The notes under the pieces were generated by a model, which was given only the letters and a program-made list of their open reading frames with translations, did not search any database and was not told the origin of the DNA. Made by a program: the position numbers and the translations under genes. A DNA stretch of 64,000 nucleotides, from positions 310,001 through 374,000 of the forward strand of contig NZ_WUEK01000002.1 of assembly GCF_009823805.1 (NCBI RefSeq), read 5' to 3'. This document shows positions 15,538 to 23,666 of this stretch, in pieces (position 1 is the first letter of the stretch; every line of letters begins with the position of its first letter). Origin of the DNA: Nocardioides flavescens (lineage in GTDB: Bacteria; Actinomycetota; Actinomycetes; Propionibacteriales; Nocardioidaceae).

Positions 15538-16326
15538 ATGGTCGCCGTCCTCGAGTTCGCCGGCGTCACCGTCCGCCGTGGCCAGGCCACCCTGCTCGAC
15601 GGCGTCGACTGGACCGTCGAGGACGACGAGCGCTGGGTCGTCCTCGGGCCCAACGGCGCCGGCAAGACCACGCTCATCCAGGTCGCCTCCGCGCAGCTGC
15701 ACCCGACCGAGGGCGTCGCGGGCATCCTCGAGGAGGTCCTCGGCACCGTCGACGTCTTCGAGCTGCGCCCGCGCATCGGTCTGACCAGCGCGGCGCTGGC
15801 CGAGCGGATCCCGCGCGCCGAGGCGGTGCGCGACGTCGTCGTCTCCGCGTCGTACGGCGTAGTGGGCCGCTGGCGCGAGGAGTACGACGCCCTCGACCAC
15901 GACCGCGCGGTCGAGCTGCTCACCGAGCTCGGGGTCCGTCACCTCGCCGACCGCACGTTCGGCACCCTCAGCGAGGGCGAGCGCAAGCGGGTGCAGATCG
16001 CCCGCGCCCTGATGGCCGACCCCGAGCTGCTCCTGCTCGACGAGCCCGCCGCGGGCCTCGACCTCGGTGGACGCGAGGACCTCGTCTCCACCCTCAGCGT
16101 CCTCGCCGCCGACACCGCCTCGCCCGCCACCGTGCTGGTCTCCCACCACGTCGAGGAGATCCCGCCGGGGTTCACGCACGCGCTGCTGCTCCAGAAGGGC
16201 GCCGTCGTCGCGGCCGGGCCGGTCGAGGAGGTCCTCACCGAGGAGCACCTGTCCGCGACCTTCGGCATGCCGCTGGTGCTGCAGCACCAGGACGGTCGCT
16301 GGTCGGCCCGCCGCCGCGTGCGCTGA
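15538..16326 (+). CDS. ABC transporter ATP-binding protein (stand-alone)
   Basis: A 262-aa ATPase with complete motifs: Walker A LGPNGAGKTTL, signature LSEGERKRVQIARAL, Walker B LLLLDEPAAGLD and H-loop VSHHVEEI. The text around VEEIPPGFTHALLLQKG and the short length resemble the ModF/YlmA-like group of lone ATPases without a linked permease. No membrane component is adjacent, so the role is open. ATG at 15538 was chosen. The gene is followed after 25 bases by nfeD. Confidence 0.87.
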   Translation: MVAVLEFAGVTVRRGQATLLDGVDWTVEDDERWVVLGPNGAGKTTLIQVASAQLHPTEGVAGILEEVLGTVDVFELRPRIGLTSAALAERIPRAEAVRDVVVSASYGVVGRWREEYDALDHDRAVELLTELGVRHLADRTFGTLSEGERKRVQIARALMADPELLLLDEPAAGLDLGGREDLVSTLSVLAADTASPATVLVSHHVEEIPPGFTHALLLQKGAVVAAGPVEEVLTEEHLSATFGMPLVLQHQDGRWSARRRVR

Positions 16327-16351
16327 CGGGGCGTGGCGTAGGTTCGACGTC

Positions 16352-16813
16352 ATGGACTGGCTGTCGGACCACCTCGCGGCGGTCTGGCTCGGCCTCGCCG
16401 TGGCCTTCGGCATCGCGGAGATGTTCAGCCTCGACCTCGTCATGGGCATGCTCGCGCTGGGCGCCCTCGTCGGCCTGGTCTCGGCGCTGCTCGGTGCCGG
16501 GTTCGCCGTCTCCGCGATCCTCGCCGCCGTCGCCTCGGTCGCCTGCATCGCCGTGATCCGCCCGCCGCTGGTCAAGCGGCTGCACGGCGGGCCCGAGCTG
16601 TCGCTCGGCCACGGCAAGCTGGTCGGCCAGCAGGGTCGCGTCACCGAGCGCGTCACCGCGATCGAGTCCGGCCGGGTCAAGCTCGCCGGCGAGATCTGGT
16701 CGGCCAAGCCGTACGACGAGACGCTGGTGATCGAGCCCGGCGAGACCGTCGAGGTGCTCGAGATCCGCGGCGCGACGGCGTACGTCCACCCGGTGCCGTC
16801 GCTCGAGCCCTAG
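16352..16813 (+). CDS. NfeD-family membrane protein
   Basis: A 153-aa short NfeD protein. The first 75 residues form three or so membrane helices (AAVWLGLAVAFGIAEMFSLDLV, ALGALVGLVSALLGAGFAV, ILAAVASVACIAVI). The C-terminal part is the OB-fold NfeD domain (GQQGRVTERVTAIESGRVKLAGEIWSA). NfeD proteins partner with SPFH/stomatin proteins and are thought to help organise membrane microdomains. The next gene, 37 bases downstream, is exactly such an SPFH protein. Confidence 0.92.
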   Translation: MDWLSDHLAAVWLGLAVAFGIAEMFSLDLVMGMLALGALVGLVSALLGAGFAVSAILAAVASVACIAVIRPPLVKRLHGGPELSLGHGKLVGQQGRVTERVTAIESGRVKLAGEIWSAKPYDETLVIEPGETVEVLEIRGATAYVHPVPSLEP

Positions 16814-16850
16814 ACCTGTTCCACACCGCCCCACCAGGAAGGACACCACC

Positions 16851-18032
16851 GTGACCGCACTCGTCGTGCTGATCATCGTCGTCCTGCTGTTCCTGTTCCT
16901 CGTGACCCTCCTGGCCAAGACGGTGCGCATCGTGCCGCAGGCCCGGGCGGGGATCGTCGAGCGGTTCGGCAAGTACAAGCAGACCCTCCCGGCCGGCCTC
17001 AACATCGTCGTGCCGTTCATCGACAAGGTGCGCTACCTCATCGACCTGCGCGAGCAGGTCGTGAGCTTCCCGCCGCAGCCGGTGATCACCGAGGACAACC
17101 TCGTGGTCTCGATCGACACGGTCATCTACTTCCAGGTCACCGACCCGATCGCGGCGACCTACGAGATCGCCAACTACATCCAGGCCGTCGAGCAGCTCAC
17201 GATGACCACGCTGCGCAACATCGTCGGTGGCATGGACCTCGAGCAGACGCTCACCAGCCGTGAGGAGATCAACCACGGTCTGCGCGGCGTGCTCGACGAG
17301 GCGACCGGCAAGTGGGGCATCCGCGTCAACCGCGTCGAGATCAAGGGCATCGACCCGCCGCCCTCCATCAAGGACGCGATGGAGAAGCAGATGCGCGCCG
17401 ACCGCGACAAGCGTGCGCTCATCCTCTCCGCCGAGGGCCAGCGCCAGTCGGCGATCCTCACCGCGGAGGGCAACAAGCAGTCCGCGATCCTCAACGCCGA
17501 GGGTGACCGCGAGTCGCAGATCCTGCGGGCCCAGGCCGACCGGGAGTCGCAGATCCTCCGGGCCCAGGGTGAGGGGCAGGCCATCCAGACGGTCTTCCAG
17601 GCGATCCACGACGGTCAGCCCGACCAGTCGCTGCTCGCCTACCAGTACCTCCAGATGATGCCGAAGATCGCCGAGGGCGACGCCAACAAGGTCTGGATCG
17701 TGCCCAGCGAGATCACCAAGGCCCTCGAGGGGCTCGGCTCGACGGTGACCGAGCTCGCGGGCATCCCCAAGGACCTGCCCGGCCCGAAGCGTCGGGTCGA
17801 CATGGGCCCGTCCGAGCCGGTGGTGCCCCGCACCGGAGGTGACGGGGCCGTCGACAGGGACGTCGACACCGAGGTGAGCAAGGCCAACGAGGCCGTCCAG
17901 GCCGCGATCCGTGAGGCCGAGAGCGCCGCCCGCCCGGGCGCGTCGACGCCGGCCGCTCCCGCCCCCGCCGCTGACGTCCCACCGCCGCCGAGCGGCGACC
18001 CGTCGCCGGGGGAGCCGCCCGCCGGTGGCTGA
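16851..18032 (+). CDS. SPFH/band 7 (stomatin-like) membrane protein
   Basis: A 393-aa protein with an N-terminal membrane anchor (TALVVLIIVVLLFLFLVTLLA). A band-7 domain follows (VPQARAGIVERFGKYKQTLPAGLN, ITEDNLVVSIDTVIYFQVTDP), then a heptad-like coiled coil with repeats of 'ESQILRAQ' and 'KQSAILNAEG' near residues 195-245. The tail is Pro/Ala-rich and disordered. It is QmcA/stomatin-like and paired with NfeD upstream. GTG start with AGGAAGG 8 bases upstream. Confidence 0.93.
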   Translation: MTALVVLIIVVLLFLFLVTLLAKTVRIVPQARAGIVERFGKYKQTLPAGLNIVVPFIDKVRYLIDLREQVVSFPPQPVITEDNLVVSIDTVIYFQVTDPIAATYEIANYIQAVEQLTMTTLRNIVGGMDLEQTLTSREEINHGLRGVLDEATGKWGIRVNRVEIKGIDPPPSIKDAMEKQMRADRDKRALILSAEGQRQSAILTAEGNKQSAILNAEGDRESQILRAQADRESQILRAQGEGQAIQTVFQAIHDGQPDQSLLAYQYLQMMPKIAEGDANKVWIVPSEITKALEGLGSTVTELAGIPKDLPGPKRRVDMGPSEPVVPRTGGDGAVDRDVDTEVSKANEAVQAAIREAESAARPGASTPAAPAPAADVPPPPSGDPSPGEPPAGG

Positions 18033-18044
18033 CCCTCGTCACCG

Positions 18045-18818
18045 GTGAGCCCGCTCGAGGCGGTCCTCGTCGGACTCGCCGGGCTCGGAGCCGGCACGAT
18101 CAACACGCTGGTGGGGTCGGGGACGCTGATCACGTTCCCGACCCTGCTGGCGTTCGGCGTCCCCCCGGTGACGGCCAACGTCTCCAACACCATCGGCCTG
18201 GTCCCGGGCTCCCTCTCGGGTGCCTGGGGCTACCGCCGCGAGCTCGCCGGCCAGCGCACTCGGCTCCTGCGCCTCGGCTCGGCCTCGCTCATCGGCGGCG
18301 TGGTCGGCGGGGTGCTGCTCCTCGTGCTGCCCGACGACGCGTTCGGTGCGGTGGTGCCGGCGCTGATCGTCTTCGGACTGCTCATGGTCGTGCTGCAGCC
18401 GCGCATCTCACGGGCCGTCGCGGCTCGCAACGCCCGCACCGGACGGGTCGTCGACGCGGTCGGCGGGGCGGTGTGGGTGTGGCCCGCCGTGCTGCTGACC
18501 GGCGTCTACGGCGGCTACTTCGGGGCCGCCCAGGGCGTGCTGCTGATGGCCGTCATGGGCATCGGCATCCAGGAGAGCCTGCAGCGGCTCAACGCCGTGA
18601 AGAACGTCCTCGCCGCGATCGTCAACCTCGTCGCCGGCATCCTGTTCGCCTTCGTCGCCGACGTCGACTGGCTGGTGGTGCTGCTCATCGGCGTCGGATC
18701 GACGTTGGGCGGTCAGATCGGCGCGAGCGTCGGACGGCGGCTGCCCGCGGTGGCGCTGCGCGTCGTCATCGTGGTCGTCGGCACCGCGGCGCTCATAGCG
18801 TTCCTGATCAGCTCCTAG
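18045..18818 (+). CDS. TauE/SafE-family sulfite exporter-like permease
   Basis: A 257-aa polytopic membrane protein with the TauE/SafE pattern of two related halves: GLGAGTINTLVGSGTLITFPTLLAFG in the first, and GVYGGYFGAAQGVLLMAVMG with INLVAGILFAFVADVDW in the second. Seven to eight helices can be read. The family exports sulfur-containing anions or other organic anions; the substrate is not known here. GTG start, 12 bases after the SPFH gene. Its stop overlaps the stop of the convergent DUF4267-like gene within CTAG. Confidence 0.88.
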   Translation: MSPLEAVLVGLAGLGAGTINTLVGSGTLITFPTLLAFGVPPVTANVSNTIGLVPGSLSGAWGYRRELAGQRTRLLRLGSASLIGGVVGGVLLLVLPDDAFGAVVPALIVFGLLMVVLQPRISRAVAARNARTGRVVDAVGGAVWVWPAVLLTGVYGGYFGAAQGVLLMAVMGIGIQESLQRLNAVKNVLAAIVNLVAGILFAFVADVDWLVVLLIGVGSTLGGQIGASVGRRLPAVALRVVIVVVGTAALIAFLISS

Positions 18819-19177
18819 GAGCGGCCGGAACGCAGCCAGCCGACGCCCACGACGACCGCCCCGACGGCCGGGGCCACGAGCGCGGCGGCCGAGCGCGTCG
18901 ACACGGCCGCCTGGCGGGCGCCCGCGACGCCCGTCGCCGCGTCGGCCAGGTCGACCGCCACGCCGGCCAGCACCAGGGCGCGCAGGGCGGGCCCCCGCGC
19001 GGCGACCGTGAGCGCACCCAGCGCGATCTCGCGCGCGCCGAACAGCCGGGCGACGTACGCCGTCTGCGTGCGCGCGGCGGGGTCGAGGCCCAGCACGCGG
19101 GCGGTGAGGTCGGGCGCGGCGAGCGAGGTGACGCCGACGGCGATGCGGCCCAGGGCGAGTCCGGTGACGGGTTCCAT
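18815..19177 (-). CDS. DUF4267-like small membrane protein
   Basis: A 120-aa protein with about four weakly hydrophobic helices. The pattern GLALGRIAVGVTSLAAPDLTARVLGL followed by YVARLFGAREIALGALTV is typical of DUF4267-like proteins. The function is unknown. It ends head-on with the TauE/SafE gene (4-base stop overlap) and starts 32 bases from the divergent nitroreductase. Confidence 0.7.
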   Translation of the reverse strand: MEPVTGLALGRIAVGVTSLAAPDLTARVLGLDPAARTQTAYVARLFGAREIALGALTVAARGPALRALVLAGVAVDLADAATGVAGARQAAVSTRSAAALVAPAVGAVVVGVGWLRSGRS

Positions 19178-19209
19178 GCTGGTGACACTAGTGGGGCCAG
19201 ACTGGGGTC

Positions 19210-19884
19210 ATGGAGCTCTACGACGTCATGCGCACGACCGCCGCGGTCCGTGAGTTCACCGGCGACCCGCTGCCCGACGAGGTGCTGCACCGCATCCTCG
19301 ACCACGCGCGGTTCGCCCCCAGCGGCGGCAACCGGCAGGGCGCGCACCTCGTGCTGGTCACCGACCAGGAGGCCCGGGAGCGGCTCGCCGAGCTCAACGA
19401 GCTCGCCGTGCGGCGCTACATGGCGCAGCGCAACGCGGGGGAGTCGCCGTGGAACCCGCTCCACGCCCCCGGCCCGAGCGCCGAGGAGATCGCAGCGACG
19501 CCGGTGCCGCCGTCGTTCACCGAGCCGGTCCTGACGGCCGCCGTCGTCGTGGTCGTCTGCGTCGACCTCGGGCGGGTCGCGGCGATGGACCAGGACCTCG
19601 ACCGGATCGGCGTCGTCTCCGGCGCCTCGGTCTACCCCCTGGTCTGGAACCTCCTGCTCGCCGCCCGCGCCGAGGGCTTCGGCGGCACCATCACCACGAT
19701 GGCGGTCGCCCGCGAGCCCGACGTGCGCGCGCTCCTCGGCATCCCGGAGGAGTACGCCGTCGCGGCGGTCGTCCCTCTCGGCAAGCCGGTCAAGCAGCTC
19801 ACCCGCCTGAAGCGTCAGGCCGTCGAGGAGTTCGTGACGCGCGAGCGCTTCGACGGCGAGCCGTTCGAGCCGACCGCTGGTTGA
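19210..19884 (+). CDS. Nitroreductase-family FMN oxidoreductase
   Basis: A 224-aa flavoenzyme. The N-terminal MRTTAAVREFTGDPLPDEVLHRILDHARFAPSGGNRQ holds the FMN phosphate-binding Arg/Ser/Asn residues. The later VVSGASVYPLVWNLLLAARAEGFGG and VPLGKP segments complete the family signature. It resembles the NfnB/BluB-like clade, but the BluB-specific features are not evident. Its physiological substrate is unknown. ATG start. Confidence 0.88.
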   Translation: MELYDVMRTTAAVREFTGDPLPDEVLHRILDHARFAPSGGNRQGAHLVLVTDQEARERLAELNELAVRRYMAQRNAGESPWNPLHAPGPSAEEIAATPVPPSFTEPVLTAAVVVVVCVDLGRVAAMDQDLDRIGVVSGASVYPLVWNLLLAARAEGFGGTITTMAVAREPDVRALLGIPEEYAVAAVVPLGKPVKQLTRLKRQAVEEFVTRERFDGEPFEPTAG

Positions 19885-19893
19885 GGCGGGCGG

Positions 19894-20841
19894 TCAGAGC
19901 CAGGCCGCCCGCCAGGTGTCGACGGTGCTGTAGGCGCGCTCGCGCGCCTCGAGCCGCGAGAGGAACACGTCGTGGCGGGCACCGGGCACGGCGACGCAGG
20001 TGACGTGGCGGCCGTACGCCGTGGACCAGCGCCGGATCTGGTCGACGTCGAGCACGATGTCGCTGGTGTCGACGTCCTCGCCGGGCTCGGTCGGCAGCGT
20101 CGAGCGGTCGGAGCAGAGGACGAGCACCGGGCACGCGAGCGTCAGGCCGCGGTGCAGCGTCGCGTGCCCGCGGCGCACCGCGCGCAGCCAGCCGGCGTAG
20201 ACCGGGAACGACTCGATCGGCTTCCAGGTCAGGTCGAAGTCCCACTCGCCGTCGTGCTCGCGGTGCAGCGACCGGGTGTAGAAACCGGTCACCTGACGCT
20301 TGATCTCGCGGCGTGGCTGCCGGCGGCCGACCTGCTCGATGACCGGGGTGCCGACCACCCGCAGCAGGGCACTGCCCTGCAGGTCGAGCCACGGCGAGTT
20401 CATCACCGCGCCCGCGAGGGCCTCGGGCTGGCGGCGGTCCGCCCACAGCCCCACGACGAGCCCGCCCGTCGAGTGCGCGGACAGCACGACCTCGTCGTGG
20501 CCGTCGCGCTCGACGATGCGGCTCCAGGCCTCGTCGAGGTCGGCGTCGTACTCGCCCAGGTCGTCGACGTACGTCGGCGTCTGCCACGGTCGGGTCGAAC
20601 GGCCGTACTTGCGCAGGTCGATCGCGTAGAAGTCGTAGCCGCGCTCGGTCCACCACGCGGCCATCTCGGCCTGGAAGAAGTAGTCGGCGAAGCCGTGCAC
20701 GTGGAGCACCGCGCGTCGGGTAGGGGCGTCGGCGGGTCGGTGCACCAGCGTGGCGACGACCTCGCCCTCGGCGTCGGGCGGCAGGTCGATGGTCTCGGCG
20801 GTGAACGGCTCCCCGAGCACGTCCGTGCGGTGGTTCGGCAC
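19894..20841 (-). CDS. Alpha/beta hydrolase (serine aminopeptidase S33 / monoacylglycerol-lipase-like)
   Basis: A 315-aa cytosolic hydrolase. The oxyanion strand is VLHVHGFADYFFQ. The nucleophile elbow is LSAHSTGGLV with Ser. The acid is probably in VLCSDRSTLP, and the catalytic His is in PGARHDVFLS near the C-terminus. The segment IDLRKYGRSTRPWQTP is typical of the Hydrolase_4 group, often lysophospholipases or esterases. The substrate is unknown. Convergent with the nitroreductase (9 bases) and divergent from the XRE regulator. Confidence 0.87.
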   Translation of the reverse strand: MPNHRTDVLGEPFTAETIDLPPDAEGEVVATLVHRPADAPTRRAVLHVHGFADYFFQAEMAAWWTERGYDFYAIDLRKYGRSTRPWQTPTYVDDLGEYDADLDEAWSRIVERDGHDEVVLSAHSTGGLVVGLWADRRQPEALAGAVMNSPWLDLQGSALLRVVGTPVIEQVGRRQPRREIKRQVTGFYTRSLHREHDGEWDFDLTWKPIESFPVYAGWLRAVRRGHATLHRGLTLACPVLVLCSDRSTLPTEPGEDVDTSDIVLDVDQIRRWSTAYGRHVTCVAVPGARHDVFLSRLEARERAYSTVDTWRAAWL

Positions 20842-20884
20842 GTGTCTCAGTCTGGCAGCCCCCGGCCCTGGCTACGCTCGGGGC

Positions 20885-21202
20885 ATGGAGTCCGGCGCCG
20901 AGAACGTCGTCCCGCTGCGCCGCACGGCGCCCGAGCCCCTGTGGCGCGAGGCCGTCGGTGCCCAGCTGCGCGAGGAGCGGAGCCGGCGCGGGGAGCGCAT
21001 CGCCGACGTGGCCGGGCGGGCCGGCGTGGCGCCGCAGTACCTCTCCGAGCTCGAGCGCGGCCGCAAGGACGCGTCGTCCGAGGTGCTGTCGGCGGTGGCC
21101 GGGGCCCTCGACCTGACGGTCCTCGATCTCACGCGCCGCGCCTCGCGGCACCTGGTGCCCGCACCGACGTGCCCCTCCGGCCCGCTCTGCCTCGCCGCCT
21201 GA
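20885..21202 (+). CDS. XRE-family regulator, PopR/ClgR-like
   Basis: A 105-aa protein with a central helix-turn-helix (LREERSRRGERIADVAGRAGVAPQYLSELERGRKDASSEVLSAVAG is the HTH span, residues about 29-75). It ends in LCLAA. In Streptomyces, small XRE activators of clp genes (ClgR, PopR) end in Ala-Ala and are degraded by Clp proteases. The size, the tail and the position beside a clpP pair all match that role; I infer, and do not see, activation of the clpP operon. It converges with that operon, 10 bases apart. Confidence 0.82.
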   Translation: MESGAENVVPLRRTAPEPLWREAVGAQLREERSRRGERIADVAGRAGVAPQYLSELERGRKDASSEVLSAVAGALDLTVLDLTRRASRHLVPAPTCPSGPLCLAA

Positions 21203-21212
21203 GCCCGTCCGG

Positions 21213-21800
21213 TCAGCGTTCGCGCAGCACCGCGTCGACGACGCCGTACTCCACCGCGGCGGCCGGGGTGAGCACCAGCTCGCGGGCGGTGTCGTCGCGC
21301 ACCTGCGACGCGGTGCGGCCGCTGTGCGCAGCGAGGATCTCCTCCTGCAGGGTGCGGACGCGCTCGACCTCCTCCGCCTCCAGGATCAGGTCGGGGATGG
21401 CGCCGCGCCCCTCGGCGGCCGGTGCGTGGAGGACGACCCGGCCGTGCGCCAGGATGCTCCGGCTCCCGGGTGCGCCACCGGCCAGCAGCAGGGCCGCGGT
21501 GGCAGCGGCCTGTCCGACGCAGGTCGTCTCGACCCGCGGGCGGATGAACTGCATCGCGTCGTAGATCGCGAGGGTCGCCGGGATCGAGCCGCCGGGGGAG
21601 TTGACGTAGAGCGACACGGGGGCGTCGGGGCTCTCGTTCTCGAGGTGCAGGAGCTGTGCGATCACCGCGTTGGCGACCCCGTCGTCGATGCCGGTGCCGA
21701 GGTAGACGATGCGGTCGGCCAGCAGCCGGCTGTAGATGTCGACCGTCCGCTCACCGCGCGGGGTCTGGGTGGTGACGTAGGGGATCGCGTAGGAGCTCAT
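21213..21800 (-). CDS. ClpP-family protein lacking catalytic Ser and Asp (ClpR-like subunit)
   Basis: A 195-aa ClpP homologue with the fold and handle intact: RIVYLGTGIDDGVANAVIAQLL, YVNSPGGSIPATLAIYDAM, VVLHAP with the catalytic-position His125. The Ser-bearing motif, usually GxAAS, reads VGQAAATAALLL, so position 100 is Ala. The catalytic Asp position reads Glu174 (DTAREL). Both changes are clear in the bases. It is probably a structural or regulatory partner of the active ClpP encoded just upstream. ATG overlaps the stop of that gene by 4 bases. Confidence 0.9.
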   Translation of the reverse strand: MSSYAIPYVTTQTPRGERTVDIYSRLLADRIVYLGTGIDDGVANAVIAQLLHLENESPDAPVSLYVNSPGGSIPATLAIYDAMQFIRPRVETTCVGQAAATAALLLAGGAPGSRSILAHGRVVLHAPAAEGRGAIPDLILEAEEVERVRTLQEEILAAHSGRTASQVRDDTARELVLTPAAAVEYGVVDAVLRER

Positions 21801-22426
21801 CGGGCGACCTCGCGCTGCGCGGTCAGACCGATCGACGGGCGCCGCGACGGCAGGAGCTCGTCGAGCGAGCCCACCACGGCGTCGACGAAGCCGTAGGCGA
21901 GCGCCTCCTCGGCGGTGTACCAGCGGTCGCGCTGCGAGTCGCGCTCCACCTGCTCGACGGGCTGGCCCGTGTCCTCGGCGATGAGGGCCAGCACCGTGTC
22001 GCGGGTGTGGCGCAGGTCGTCGGCCTGGATGGCGATGTCCATGGCCGAGCCGGCGATGCCCGCGGACCCCTGGTGGAGCAGGACCTTGGCGTGCGGCAGG
22101 GAGTACCGCTTGCCCGGGGTGCCCGACGACAGCAGGAACTGCCCGGCGCTGTAGGCCATCCCCAGGTTCACCGTCGTCACGTCGTTGGGGACGGCGCGCA
22201 TGCAGTCCCGGATGGCCAGCATCCCGGGCACGGAGCCGCCGGGGGAGTTGATCAGCAGGCGGATGTCGCGCTCGGGGTCCGCGGCGGCGAGCAGGAGCAG
22301 CCCCTGGCAGAGCCGGTTGGCGTGGTGCTGCTCGAGTGCCTCGCCGAGCACGAGGGTGCGCTGGTCGAAGAGGGCCTCGTGGAAGGCCCGGTCGAGGACC
22401 GAGGCCGGATCGGTGTGTTCGCTCAT
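21797..22426 (-). CDS. clpP: ATP-dependent Clp protease proteolytic subunit (active)
   Basis: A 209-aa ClpP with a complete triad: Ser93 in LGMAYSAGQFLL, His118 in KVLLHQGS and Asp167 in SQRDRWYTAEEAL. Family landmarks LLINSPGGSVPGMLAIRDCM and ALAYGFVDAVVG are also present. It is first in a two-gene operon with a degenerate ClpP. Together with the PopR-like regulator it resembles the clpP3-clpP4/popR locus of Streptomyces rather than the essential clpP1P2-clpX locus; no clpX or tig is nearby. ATG at 22426. Confidence 0.93.
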   Translation of the reverse strand: MSEHTDPASVLDRAFHEALFDQRTLVLGEALEQHHANRLCQGLLLLAAADPERDIRLLINSPGGSVPGMLAIRDCMRAVPNDVTTVNLGMAYSAGQFLLSSGTPGKRYSLPHAKVLLHQGSAGIAGSAMDIAIQADDLRHTRDTVLALIAEDTGQPVEQVERDSQRDRWYTAEEALAYGFVDAVVGSLDELLPSRRPSIGLTAQREVAR

Positions 22427-22480
22427 GGGCCGAGCCTCGTCGCGCCCGGGCCGGTGCCGAAGAGCACGCTGCCACCGGCA

Positions 22481-22499
22481 GCGCTGCTGTGCGCAGCGC
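22481..22499. promoter_or_regulatory. Candidate operator upstream of the clpP operon
   Basis: GCGCTGC-TGTGC-GCAGCGC is a 19-bp inverted repeat with 7-base arms, centred about 64 bases upstream of the clpP start. It is the clearest dyad in this upstream region and a reasonable binding site for the adjacent XRE regulator. Binding is inferred. Confidence 0.45.
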
Positions 22500-22650
22500 C
22501 GCCGGTCCAGACCGGGCCTTCGTGCGCGGCTCCGAGTGTCCGCCGCCGGGCTGAGGAGGGGGTACCAGTAGCGTCGTCGCGCACGGAAGGTCGTGCATGA
22601 CACGTCGGGCGGACGGGCCCGACGCCACCTCCCCTCGGAAGCGAGCCATC

Positions 22651-22965
22651 GTGAAGAAGCTGATCCCCGCCGTGACCCTGTTCGTCGCCCTCGCCGCCTG
22701 CGGTGGCGGCGGTGGTGGTCGTCCCTCGACCAGCGAGATCGCCGACACCCTGAAGGGCAGCGACAGCCCCCTCGGCGCGGTCACCGACAGCGCCTCGGAC
22801 GACGTCATCGACTGCATCGCCAAGACGCTGCACGACTCCGACGTCTCCGACAAGGCGCTGCAGGCCCTCGTCGACGGGGACGACGACTACGACGGCAGCG
22901 ACAGTGACAAGAAGGCGGTCGAGGCGGCGAGCGACGACCTCGCGAAGTGCGCGACCGCCAGCTGA
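22651..22965 (+). CDS. Small secreted lipoprotein, unknown function
   Basis: A 104-aa protein with a type II signal peptide: basic start VKK, hydrophobic core LIPAVTLFVALAA and lipobox ALAAC, followed by a Gly run (GGGGGG). The mature part is acidic and short: STSEIADTLKGSDSPLG, a Cys pair (DCIAKTL and KCATAS) that may form a disulfide, and an Asp-rich stretch. No family is recognised. GTG at 22651 with GGAAG upstream is preferred over the in-frame ATG at 22597, because it puts the signal peptide at the N-terminus. Confidence 0.75.
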   Translation: MKKLIPAVTLFVALAACGGGGGGRPSTSEIADTLKGSDSPLGAVTDSASDDVIDCIAKTLHDSDVSDKALQALVDGDDDYDGSDSDKKAVEAASDDLAKCATAS

Positions 22966-22986
22966 CCCTCAGCCCGGTGTGATCCC

Positions 22987-23020
22987 GGGTGCGCGACGGG
23001 TCACCACTCGTCGCGCACCC
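22987..23020. terminator. Bidirectional terminator reaching into the GDPD gene
   Basis: Twelve-base perfect arms (GGGTGCGCGACG / CGTCGCGCACCC) flank a 10-base loop between the convergent lipoprotein and GDPD genes. The right arm and part of the loop form the last codons and stop of the GDPD gene. Confidence 0.72.
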
Positions 23021-23666
23021 GCACGGCCAGCGCCGGCTCGTTGGTGGTGACCAGGAAGGCCCGGCCCGGTCGCAGCCAGTGGTGCAGCGACTCTTCGGTG
23101 TCGACCGTCCACACCAGCAGCGGTCGGCGCGTACGCCGCGCGAAGGCGGCGACGCCGAACCGCGCCAGCCAGTGGTTGGCGACCACCAGGTTGGCCCCGG
23201 CCACCCGGTAGCGCAGCCCGGGCAGCAGCTCGAAGGTGCGCACCCAGATCCGTCGGGCCAGCGACATCCCGCGCACGGACCGGCCGAGCGACAACCCGAC
23301 CAGCAGGCCCAGGCCCTCGGCGTCCGACCAGTCCCGCACGGCCCGGACGTGGTCGTCCTCGAGCGTGGTCACGAGCACCGCCTCGGGCCCCAGCGCCTCC
23401 ACCGCGCGCCGCGACGCCTCGACGGCGGCGTCCGCCTCGGTGACCTTGAGGTCGAGGTGCAGGCGGGCGCGGCCGTTGATCGCGGCGAGCGCGTCCTCGT
23501 AGGTGGTCGGCGAGGGCAGGGTGCCGTCGTGGTCGACCACGAACGAGCCGTCGGCGCGCCGGTGGACGTCGATCTCGACGTGGTCGACCCCGAGCGCCAC
23601 CGCGGCCTCGATGTCGGCGAGGGTCTCGCAGCGGTGCGCGCTGATCAGGACCCGCTCGCGCCTCAC
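23001..23666 (-). CDS. Glycerophosphodiester phosphodiesterase-family protein
   Basis: A 221-aa GDPD-family hydrolase. The N-terminal part ISAHRCETLADIEAAVALGVDHVEIDVHRRADGSFVVDHDGTL gives the His/Glu/Asp metal and catalytic set, with LHLDLK following. C-terminal GANLVVANHWL and LLVWTVDTEESLHHWL complete the barrel. The usual HRG reads HRC here. GTG start overlaps the stop of the amidotransferase gene (GTGA), so it is the last gene of the leftward amine-related operon, though its own link to that pathway is not evident. Confidence 0.85.
   Translation of the reverse strand: MRRERVLISAHRCETLADIEAAVALGVDHVEIDVHRRADGSFVVDHDGTLPSPTTYEDALAAINGRARLHLDLKVTEADAAVEASRRAVEALGPEAVLVTTLEDDHVRAVRDWSDAEGLGLLVGLSLGRSVRGMSLARRIWVRTFELLPGLRYRVAGANLVVANHWLARFGVAAFARRTRRPLLVWTVDTEESLHHWLRPGRAFLVTTNEPALAVRVRDEW

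Noticed and set aside
21213..22426. Essential clpP1-clpP2 locus
   Set aside because: There is no clpX or tig neighbour, one subunit lacks the triad, and a PopR-like gene sits alongside; a secondary clpP pair fits better.
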